From Candidatus Zixiibacteriota bacterium (GTDB taxonomy: Bacteria; Zixibacteria; MSB-5A5; CAIYYT01), in the NCBI GenBank assembly GCA_026397575.1, contig JAPLUP010000633.1:1-5358 (forward strand): a DNA stretch of 5,358 nucleotides, given 5' to 3'. The notes beneath the pieces are model-generated. The model was not told the DNA's origin. It did no database searches and saw only the letters and a program-made list of their open reading frames with translations. Position 1 is the stretch's first letter. Every line of letters starts with the position of its first letter. Below, piece by piece: positions 1 to 4,392 of the stretch. Position numbers and translations under genes: made by a program.

Positions 1-204
1 TCTGATCACGACGTCAACATGTTTAACCAACAGACTCAGTTGTTTGAACAGAAGCTGACCACGCTCGGCATTGATTACGAGTCATCTACGTTCTCAAAGT
101 ATGAAGGATATGATGCTCAATCTCGTACGTTTCTCTATGACCGACTTGAGTACATCCTCAAGTTCCATGACAAGCACTTGCGAGATCGAGACGGAAAATA
201 CTAA
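1..204 (+). CDS. C-terminal end of a probable alpha/beta-hydrolase (esterase-like) protein, 5' truncated
   Basis: The reading frame is open from the first base, so this is the last 67 residues of a longer protein and its true start lies outside the window. The visible part begins SDHDVN and runs through an amphipathic stretch (LFEQKLTTLGIDYE) to YEGYDAQSRTFLYDRLEYIL and FHDKHL. The pattern (Asp-containing loop, helix, 'GI.yE' strand, 'y.G' turn, final helix) resembles the end of the putative-esterase family of alpha/beta hydrolases, where the Asp loop and a Gly-Gly-His turn supply catalytic residues. Here the position expected for His appears to be Tyr (YEGYD), so either the protein is inactive or my alignment is wrong. 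A C-terminal piece of an S9-type peptidase is an alternative. A hairpin follows the stop codon. The family call is tentative; that it is a real gene end is much safer. Confidence 0.45.
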   Translation, partial: SDHDVNMFNQQTQLFEQKLTTLGIDYESSTFSKYEGYDAQSRTFLYDRLEYILKFHDKHLRDRDGKY

Positions 205-212
205 TGAATCGG

Positions 213-245
213 GAATGCCGGGCCGCAAGCTCGGCATTCTTATTT
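213..245 (+). terminator. Terminator-like hairpin immediately before bshB1
   Basis: GAATGCCG (213-220) pairs perfectly with CGGCATTC (232-239). The stem extends inward by G.T, G-C and C-G pairs (221-223 with 229-231), giving 11 bp closed by the loop CGCAA (224-228). The tail TTATTT (240-245) is T-rich but interrupted. The hairpin lies 9 nt after the upstream stop codon, as expected for an intrinsic terminator of the hydrolase gene. Its tail touches the Shine-Dalgarno sequence of bshB1, so it could also affect expression of that gene. Confidence 0.7.
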
Positions 246-249
246 GAGG
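246..249 (+). promoter_or_regulatory. Ribosome binding site fixing the bshB1 start
   Basis: GAGG lies 6 nt before the ATG at 256. This favours that ATG over an in-frame TTG at 244, which would overlap the T-tail of the preceding hairpin and has no Shine-Dalgarno of its own. Confidence 0.7.
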
Positions 250-255
250 CACAGG

Positions 256-1032
256 ATGAGCAGTGATAACCGCTATGATCTGATTGCCGTTGGTGCGCAT
301 CCCGACGATGTCGAAGTCGGAACCGGCGGCGTGCTGCTCAAGATGGCCGAGATGGGCTATCGCACCGGCATTATCTATCTGACACAAGGAGAGATGGGCA
401 CCGGAGGGACGCCGGAAATCAGGGGCAGAGAATCTTTGGCGGCCGCACAGATCATGAAGACAGACCTGTTGGAGACTCTCGATCTTGGTGACACGAAACT
501 GGTCGACACGCCGGAAAATCGCAATATCCTTGCAGAACTGATCCGCAAGTACCAGCCGACGCTGCTGCTAGCGCCCTGGCCGCGCGGTGGACATGGCAAG
601 CGCGGTGCGCACGCCGATCATCTTGCCGCCGGTAGTATTGCAATGAACGCCTGCTATTATGCCACATTTAAGAAGCTTCCGATTGCGGGGGAGCCATTTC
701 ATGTGTCGGCGCTGTTTCATTACTTTCTGCCGGTAGAAGAGCCACCGACTTTCGTCGTCGACATTACGGAGCAATTTGACAGCTGGATTGCTGCATTGAG
801 CGCGCATGAGTCGCAGTTTCTGAATCCAGAAAAACCGAAAACGCGCGACTATCTCTGGAACTTGGAGACAATGGCACGAAACTACGGGACTATGATCGGT
901 GTAAAATACGGCCAAGGATTCAAGATCGGGGAACCGATGGCGATCGAGGATCTGTTTTGCCTCGTCAGTGGAGAAAGAGCGCACTGTCGACGCACGCTGG
1001 CATACAATCCAGCCACACGGCGGATGGAATAG
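256..1032 (+). CDS. bshB1: Bacillithiol biosynthesis deacetylase BshB1 (PIG-L/LmbE-family metalloenzyme)
   Basis: The protein has 258 residues and belongs to the zinc-dependent PIG-L/LmbE N-acetylglucosaminyl deacetylase family. The BshB1 branch removes the acetyl group from GlcNAc-malate, the second step of bacillithiol synthesis in the cytosol. The signature AHPDD is at residues 14-18, with His15 and Asp18 the expected zinc ligands and Asp17 the general base. HADH at 119-122 supplies the distal His ligand. The stretch LTQGEMGTGGTPEIRGRES (about 42-60) and the late NYGTMIGVKYGQGF segment are typical of BshB1 rather than of general LmbE proteins. It has no signal peptide. The ATG at 256 is chosen for its GAGG site. 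The protein runs about 20 residues past the usual end near 'MAIEDLF', with two Cys in the extra tail. arsM follows after 68 nt with no terminator, so the two may be co-transcribed. No bshA or bshC is visible. Confidence 0.87.
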   Translation: MSSDNRYDLIAVGAHPDDVEVGTGGVLLKMAEMGYRTGIIYLTQGEMGTGGTPEIRGRESLAAAQIMKTDLLETLDLGDTKLVDTPENRNILAELIRKYQPTLLLAPWPRGGHGKRGAHADHLAAGSIAMNACYYATFKKLPIAGEPFHVSALFHYFLPVEEPPTFVVDITEQFDSWIAALSAHESQFLNPEKPKTRDYLWNLETMARNYGTMIGVKYGQGFKIGEPMAIEDLFCLVSGERAHCRRTLAYNPATRRME

Positions 1033-1100
1033 ACGGCAGGCTGCGGCCTTCCGGGAATCAGTGGTCAAGAAAAGAGATGTGCAGATAAGCGGAGTGATTT

Positions 1101-1865
1101 ATGTCCGAGCAGGATGATATCAAGAAATTCGTTAGAGAGAAATATGCCGAGGTTGTGGAAGGAAAAGTCAATTGCTGTAGTCCCGAAGGTTCCTCGTGTT
1201 GTGGCGGTGTCGACAAGAACATCATTGATCTCTCGCATGGTTACGACCGTACGGAGGTTGAAGCCCTGCCGGAGGGCTCATCATTGGGTCTCGGATGCGG
1301 AAACCCACTGTCGTTGATTGAAATCCGACCGGGCTGGCGCGTGCTTGATCTTGGCAGCGGCGCCGGCGTTGACGTGTTTCTGGCGGCAAAGAAGGTGGAG
1401 AATGCCGGCTCTGTTGTGGGACTGGACATGACCGATGCTATGCTGGAAAAGGCGCGTCATAACGCCATTGTCGGCGGCTTCGAGAACGTGACCTTCGAGA
1501 AGGGCGAAATCGAGGCCATGCCCTTTCCTGACAACTCCTTCGACCTCGTGATTTCCAACTGCGTCATCAATCTGGTTCCGGACAAGCGACAAGCCTATCG
1601 GGAAATCCGACGCGTGCTCAAGCCGGGGGGTAGGTTCGCGATTGCTGACATGGCAACGAGAGGTGAGATGCCATCGGATATCCGCAAGTCAGCCGAGGCT
1701 TGGGCCGGCTGTGTGGCCGGCGCCGTTGATCTCGACAGCTATCTAACGCTGCTCACAGAGGCCGGCTTCGCGAATGTTGAAGTCAAGTATGTCAAGGAAT
1801 ACGATTTCGCCAAGACAAATGAATATGCGCTGCTATCAGTGGGTTTAGTCGGGGTCAAAACCTGA
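1101..1865 (+). CDS. arsM: ArsM-type arsenite S-adenosylmethionine methyltransferase
   Basis: The protein has 254 residues, a normal length for bacterial ArsM, which methylates As(III) with S-adenosylmethionine to methylated, partly volatile arsenicals in the cytosol. The SAM-binding motif VLDLGSGAGVD is at residues 81-91, and the acidic residue after strand beta-2 is in GLDMT (107-111). The three cysteines conserved in the family are visible: Cys66 in LGLGCGNP, Cys154 in ISNCVINLVPD and Cys204 in WAGCVAG. Two vicinal Cys pairs (25-26 and 33-34, CC-SPEGSS-CC) sit in the N-terminal segment and probably help to bind or deliver arsenic. The start has GGAG at 1091-1094, 6 nt before the ATG. The gene follows bshB1 in the same direction. 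ArsM needs thiol reductant, so bacillithiol is a plausible partner (inference). No ArsR repressor gene or operator was recognised. Confidence 0.88.
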   Translation: MSEQDDIKKFVREKYAEVVEGKVNCCSPEGSSCCGGVDKNIIDLSHGYDRTEVEALPEGSSLGLGCGNPLSLIEIRPGWRVLDLGSGAGVDVFLAAKKVENAGSVVGLDMTDAMLEKARHNAIVGGFENVTFEKGEIEAMPFPDNSFDLVISNCVINLVPDKRQAYREIRRVLKPGGRFAIADMATRGEMPSDIRKSAEAWAGCVAGAVDLDSYLTLLTEAGFANVEVKYVKEYDFAKTNEYALLSVGLVGVKT

Positions 1866-1900
1866 GTTCTCGTAAACTACGCCTGAATATGCAACCGACA

Positions 1901-1931
1901 ACTCTGCTGGTCTGTCCCAAATCAGCAGAGT
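1901..1931. terminator. Stem-loop between convergent arsM and cupredoxin genes, possible bidirectional terminator
   Basis: ACTCTGCTG (1901-1909) is a perfect inverted repeat of CAGCAGAGT (1923-1931). One G.T and one T-A pair extend the stem inward, leaving a 9-nt loop. It lies 35 nt after the arsM stop and 66 nt past the cupredoxin stop on the other strand, the expected place for a shared transcription end. Neither flank carries a good T-tract, so intrinsic termination is uncertain. The rest of the gap between the two genes (1866-1997) shows nothing else I recognise. Confidence 0.45.
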
Positions 1932-1997
1932 CATCCTTCACATCGTGAATGCTGTTGCCAGAGTTCCATCCTCGGCGGAGGAATCAGGTCAGGCCGT

Positions 1998-2366
1998 TCA
2001 ATCTGAGATAACCGAATGTGGGGCGCTGTCGTTGTTAGTCCAGGTCACGGTGGAACCAACGTTGACTGTCAAGCTCGGCAAGGTGAAATTCGAAATTGCG
2101 ACATGCTCCTGCGTGGACGAACCACCGGCATTGACCGTGATCGTAGCCTTCATTGACGGATGTACGCCGCAGTGATAATGGAAAACTCCGGCCGTTTTGA
2201 AAGTATGCGAATAGGTTTGGCCAGAACTCAGAACCGACGAACCCAGTTCCGGACCGGTGGAGCCGGGATTACTCGTATTGTTAGTTCCCTTATCGCTGCA
2301 ACCAATTACAGCTACCGTCGTCAGCAGAGCCAACAACAATGTCCAACGTACTGTGAGTCTTCTCAT
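1998..2366 (-). CDS. Small lipoprotein cupredoxin with circularly permuted order of the copper-site halves
   Basis: The protein has 122 residues. Residues 1-23 form a lipoprotein signal: basic start (MRRLTVR), hydrophobic core, lipobox VIGC with Cys23. A low-complexity Asn/Ser/Gly linker follows. Residues 41-79 match the C-terminal half of a plastocyanin/amicyanin-type blue-copper domain, with SGQTYSHTF, then AGVFHYHCGVHPSM (Cys66, His69, Met72) and KATITV. After the linker AGGSSTQEH, residues 88-122 match the N-terminal half: VAISNFTLPSLTVNVGSTVTW, then NNDSAPHSVISD with His117 as the remaining ligand. The protein stops five residues later. All four type-1 copper ligands are thus present, in permuted order. 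The Cys-X2-His-X2-Met spacing is amicyanin-like. It probably acts in electron transfer or copper binding at the cell envelope. The start is supported by AAGGA, 7 nt before the ATG. No cupredoxin-like continuation was found past the stop codon in the other two frames. Confidence 0.85.
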   Translation of the reverse strand: MRRLTVRWTLLLALLTTVAVIGCSDKGTNNTSNPGSTGPELGSSVLSSGQTYSHTFKTAGVFHYHCGVHPSMKATITVNAGGSSTQEHVAISNFTLPSLTVNVGSTVTWTNNDSAPHSVISD

Positions 2367-2420
2367 TATGGTTTCCTTCCCGGCCTTTTGGACCGCACGG
2401 GCGCTAACGCCTGCTGTTTG

Positions 2421-2442
2421 TGTTAATTAATAGAGATTAACA
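2421..2442. promoter_or_regulatory. Candidate operator: inverted repeat TGTTAAT-N8-ATTAACA
   Basis: TGTTAAT (2421-2427) and ATTAACA (2436-2442) are perfect inverted repeats separated by 8 nt, a 22-bp dyad in the AT-rich zone 55-76 nt upstream of the cupredoxin start codon. The size and position suit a dimeric regulator's binding site. The family of any regulator is not recognisable. Confidence 0.35.
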
Positions 2443-2445
2443 ATC
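2436..2445 (-). promoter_or_regulatory. Shared 10-nt motif GATTGTTAAT upstream of the cupredoxin gene
   Basis: The - strand reads GATTGTTAAT here, 69 nt before the cupredoxin ATG. The identical decamer lies at 3246-3255, 70 nt before the sodA ATG. Matching sequence and distance suggest a shared promoter element or regulator half-site. Its exact role is unknown. Confidence 0.35.
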
Positions 2446-2504
2446 CATTATTACATTATGTTCCCGGTTTTGAGAAAGAAGTCATGTGGGAGTACTAAAG
2501 CTGC

Positions 2505-2539
2505 GAAAAAAGACAAGGGGCAGCCAAAATGGCTACCCC
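2505..2539 (-). terminator. Intrinsic terminator of sodA
   Basis: Read on the - strand, GGGGTAGCCA (2539-2530) pairs with TGGCTGCCCC (2526-2517) across a TTT loop, giving a 10-bp stem with one U.G pair. It is followed by TTGTC and then six T residues (2511-2506). It begins 33 nt after the sodA stop codon, in the right orientation, and is the clearest terminator in the window. Confidence 0.9.
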
Positions 2540-2572
2540 GGTAATTTAGATTGTGCAATTGGAAGGTGTAAA

Positions 2573-3175
2573 CTATTTGGCGGCGAGGAAGTTCCGGTTC
2601 ACCTGTTCCCAGTTGATTACGTTGAAGAAGGCGCCAATATACTCGGGCCGGCGATTCTGGTACTTGAGATAGTAGGCATGCTCCCAGACGTCAATCGTGA
2701 GTAACGGCGTTTTCCCCTGCGTCAGGGGTGAATCCTGATTCGGCGTGCTGATGATTTCCAGATTGCCGCCTGCGGTTACCAACCAGGCCCAGCCGGAGCC
2801 AAACACGCCGGTCGCGGCGCTGGCAAAGAGCTCTTTGAATTTCTCGAATCCGCCGAATTTGACGTTGATAGCGTCCGCAACTTGGCCGCCAAACGGCACA
2901 TCTTTTCTCAGAATTTGCCAGAAAAAATTGTGGTTAATCACACCGCCACCATGGTTCCGCACGGCATTGCGGATCGATTCCGGAATGCTGTTCAGGCTTT
3001 TCACCAGTTCTTCCGGAGTCTTCGCCTGTAGATCAGGATGATTGGCGACCGCTTCGTTAAGTTTGTTTACGTAGGTTTGGTGGTGCTTGCCATGATGCAA
3101 CGCCATGGTTTCCTTGTCGATAAAGGGTTCCAGCGCATCATAAGCGTAGGGCAAAGTGATTAGTGTATAGGCCAT
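2573..3175 (-). CDS. sodA: Superoxide dismutase, Fe/Mn family, predicted Mn type
   Basis: The protein has 200 residues, a normal length, and no signal peptide, so it should convert superoxide to hydrogen peroxide and oxygen in the cytosol. The N-terminal helical domain carries [13 protein letters not shown] and [12 protein letters not shown], with ligand His27 and the gateway Tyr35. The second ligand is His82 in VINHNFFW. The C-terminal domain has FGSGWAWLV, and the [12 protein letters not shown] signature provides Asp162 and His166. Metal type is suggested by Gly78, four residues before His82, and Gln147 in STPNQDSPL; both positions match Mn enzymes, whereas Fe enzymes usually carry Gln in the first. 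A cambialistic enzyme cannot be excluded. The start has GGAGG with a 6-nt spacer. It follows prmC after 126 nt and is closed by a strong terminator. Confidence 0.95.
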   Translation of the reverse strand: MAYTLITLPYAYDALEPFIDKETMALHHGKHHQTYVNKLNEAVANHPDLQAKTPEELVKSLNSIPESIRNAVRNHGGGVINHNFFWQILRKDVPFGGQVADAINVKFGGFEKFKELFASAATGVFGSGWAWLVTAGGNLEIISTPNQDSPLTQGKTPLLTIDVWEHAYYLKYQNRRPEYIGAFFNVINWEQVNRNFLAAK

Positions 3176-3301
3176 TTCAATCCTCCATTATGGTTATCGC
3201 TTTCCAGTATTGAACAACGATTCCCGAACTTTGTTCCGCGCTCGCATTAACAATCGTTCGGAAATGATACGGAAAAACGTGCCGCCCATTTGAGTCGTGG
3301 A
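3176..3301 (-). promoter_or_regulatory. Probable sodA promoter and leader region
   Basis: This 126-nt gap between prmC and sodA has no terminator that I can see, so some readthrough from prmC is possible. It is long enough for an own promoter, but no clear sigma-70 -35/-10 pair stands out. It contains nested inverted repeats on the + strand: AACGATT (3216-3222) with AATCGTT (3252-3258), and inside them GAAC-TTT-GTTC (3226-3236). These could be an operator or a leader hairpin. The ribosome binding site GGAGG is at 3182-3186. Confidence 0.45.
3246..3255 (-). promoter_or_regulatory. Shared 10-nt motif GATTGTTAAT upstream of sodA
   Basis: This is identical to the decamer upstream of the cupredoxin gene (2436-2445) and lies 70 nt before the sodA ATG. 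It overlaps one arm of the nested inverted repeat in this leader. A second half-site like that near the cupredoxin gene is only partly kept here (TGTT at 3232-3235). Confidence 0.35.
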
Positions 3302-4159
3302 CTATCGCTTGCGGGCCACGATTCCACGGCACTTGTCATTGTAGTCGATGATTGTGTCGAGGAGATCGTACCTCCCGCAGTCCGCCACCAACCGGCGAGC
3401 ATCTGCGGCTTGCTGCTCGCCGATTTCAAACACAAGTAACCCGCCCGATTTGAGATGAAGATGTGCATCGCTGATCAGTGGTCGGATCACGGCGAGACCG
3501 TCTTCGCCGGCGACCAGCGCTATCTGTGGCTCGTAGTCGCGCACTTCCGGCATCAGCGAAGAATACTCGGGCTCCGGAACATACGGCGGGTTGGAGATGA
3601 TCAGGTCGAATACCGCATCATGCCCCAGCGGCTCAAAGAGGTTGCCCCGTCGTAGCGCTACACGGGCTTCTACTCCGTGGAGAGCGATGTTCTCACGGGC
3701 AAGTGACAGCGCCTCCGAACTGATGTCGGTCGCCACAACTCGGGCATCGGTCCGGCTTATGGAGATGGCAATCGCGATGTTGCCGCTTCCGGTGCCGGTG
3801 TCGGCGACCAACGGTTCTTCCAGGTTAGCGATCAACTCGAGTGCGCGTTCAACAACGATCTCCGTTTCCGGTCGCGGAACCAACGCAGATGGACAACACT
3901 TAATCTTGAGTCCGAACCATTCGGTCTCACCGATAATGTACTGCAGCGGCTCGCGCCGCAGCTTACGGTCAACCATAAGATGAAATTCCCGCTCGGCATC
4001 AGGAGGCACAGGCATCGCCCCCTTCAGATAGACGTCAACGCGCCTCAGACCGAGAAGAAATCGCAGCATAACTTCCGCAGCCAAACGCGGATTCGCAATA
4101 CCCGCATCGTTCAACTGCCGGCACCCCTCATCAAGCAGCTCTTTCAGCATTGGGGACAT
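3302..4159 (-). CDS. prmC: Peptide chain release factor N5-glutamine methyltransferase PrmC (HemK)
   Basis: The protein has 285 residues, typical of PrmC, which methylates the Gln of the GGQ motif in release factors RF1 and RF2 using S-adenosylmethionine and so supports efficient termination of translation. An N-terminal helical domain (about 1-75) leads to the family sequence EPLQYIIGETEWFGL (70-84) and PRPETE (95-100). The SAM-binding motif VADTGTGSGNIAIAI is at 118-132, the acidic ribose-binding residue is in ATDIS (143-147), and the catalytic NPPY is at 190-193. No Shine-Dalgarno precedes the ATG. The gene starts 9 nt after the stop of the small Tat ORF, so translation is probably coupled. 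A second in-frame ATG at codon 4 has no better site. prfA, its common neighbour elsewhere, is not adjacent here. Confidence 0.93.
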   Translation of the reverse strand: MSPMLKELLDEGCRQLNDAGIANPRLAAEVMLRFLLGLRRVDVYLKGAMPVPPDAEREFHLMVDRKLRREPLQYIIGETEWFGLKIKCCPSALVPRPETEIVVERALELIANLEEPLVADTGTGSGNIAIAISISRTDARVVATDISSEALSLARENIALHGVEARVALRRGNLFEPLGHDAVFDLIISNPPYVPEPEYSSLMPEVRDYEPQIALVAGEDGLAVIRPLISDAHLHLKSGGLLVFEIGEQQAADARRLVADCGRYDLLDTIIDYNDKCRGIVARKR

Positions 4160-4168
4160 GGCTACAGG

Positions 4169-4390
4169 TTAGCTAAGCAGTCGCGCGATTTGATCGGGAA
4201 AAGGATCGGCTTGATGATGATAATTACGGGGCAGTGCACAGCCGAGGCGTTTGACCCCGAAGAGAGTGTAGTTCGGCACAGTAGCGTCGTCAGCTTCTTC
4301 GTCGACCTTGCCAAGCGTAATATCCGGCAGACCGATCACCGCAACACCACCAATCACTGCCGTATGTTTGAGAAAGTCACGCCGTCGCAT
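4169..4390 (-). CDS. Small protein with a twin-arginine (Tat) signal, function unknown
   Basis: This 73-residue protein begins MRRRDFLKHTAVIGGVAVIG. RRRDFLK is a textbook Tat motif followed by a hydrophobic segment (residues 10-21). No clear AxA cleavage site follows. The remainder is an acidic patch (DEEADD, 30-35), then a more basic part with one Cys (51), a His pair (58-59) and the end DPFPDQIARLLS. I do not recognise a family. The ATG at 4390 is chosen because GGAAGG lies 6 nt upstream; an in-frame GTG at 4396 would overlap the TGA of the tldE-like gene. It is sandwiched tightly between that gene and prmC, with no room for a longer product. It may be a genuine small exported protein or the surviving N-terminus of a Tat-exported enzyme whose body was lost. 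Confidence 0.55.
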   Translation of the reverse strand: MRRRDFLKHTAVIGGVAVIGLPDITLGKVDEEADDATVPNYTLFGVKRLGCALPRNYHHQADPFPDQIARLLS

Positions 4391-4392
4391 AA

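Larger units (their letters stand above)
2367..2504 (-). promoter_or_regulatory. Probable promoter and leader region of the cupredoxin gene
   Basis: This stretch between the sodA terminator and the cupredoxin start must hold the cupredoxin promoter if the terminator works. The part at about 2420-2460 is strongly AT-rich; read on the - strand it includes CATAATGTAATAATGG, with several TATAAT-like hexamers, but no convincing -35 box. The leader nearer the gene is GC-rich and contains a short palindrome (2400-2411, GGCG-4 nt-CGCC). The ribosome binding site AAGGA lies at 2374-2378. Confidence 0.45.

Noticed and set aside
568..1068. A 166-codon open frame on the - strand opposite bshB1, with shorter ones at 94-387, 375-599 and 452-667
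   Set aside because: They lie antisense to well-supported genes, their translations show no recognisable domain, and the opposite strand has clear family motifs.
1969..1982. Short inverted repeat TCCTC-GGCG-GAGGA after the cupredoxin stop
   Set aside because: It is only 5 bp with no T-tract and is weaker than the 1901-1931 stem-loop, so probably chance.
1866..2000. Possible frameshifted continuation of the cupredoxin past its stop codon
   Set aside because: I translated the bases past the stop on the - strand. The original frame meets further stops and the other frame I followed gives no Cys-His-Met copper loop, so the protein appears to end naturally.
1945..2175. A 76-codon open frame on the + strand opposite the cupredoxin gene
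   Set aside because: It starts with an alternative codon, shows no domain, and is antisense to a gene with a lipobox and complete copper ligands.
3262..3301. Possible prmC terminator before sodA
   Set aside because: There is a five-T run on the - strand (about 3276-3272), but no stable hairpin precedes it.
3591..3983. A 130-codon + strand open frame opposite prmC, and a 163-codon one at 3980-4471
   Set aside because: Both are antisense to PrmC (complete SAM-binding and NPPY motifs), and to the small Tat ORF and tldE end for the second. Their translations are low-information, Arg/Ser-rich in the first.
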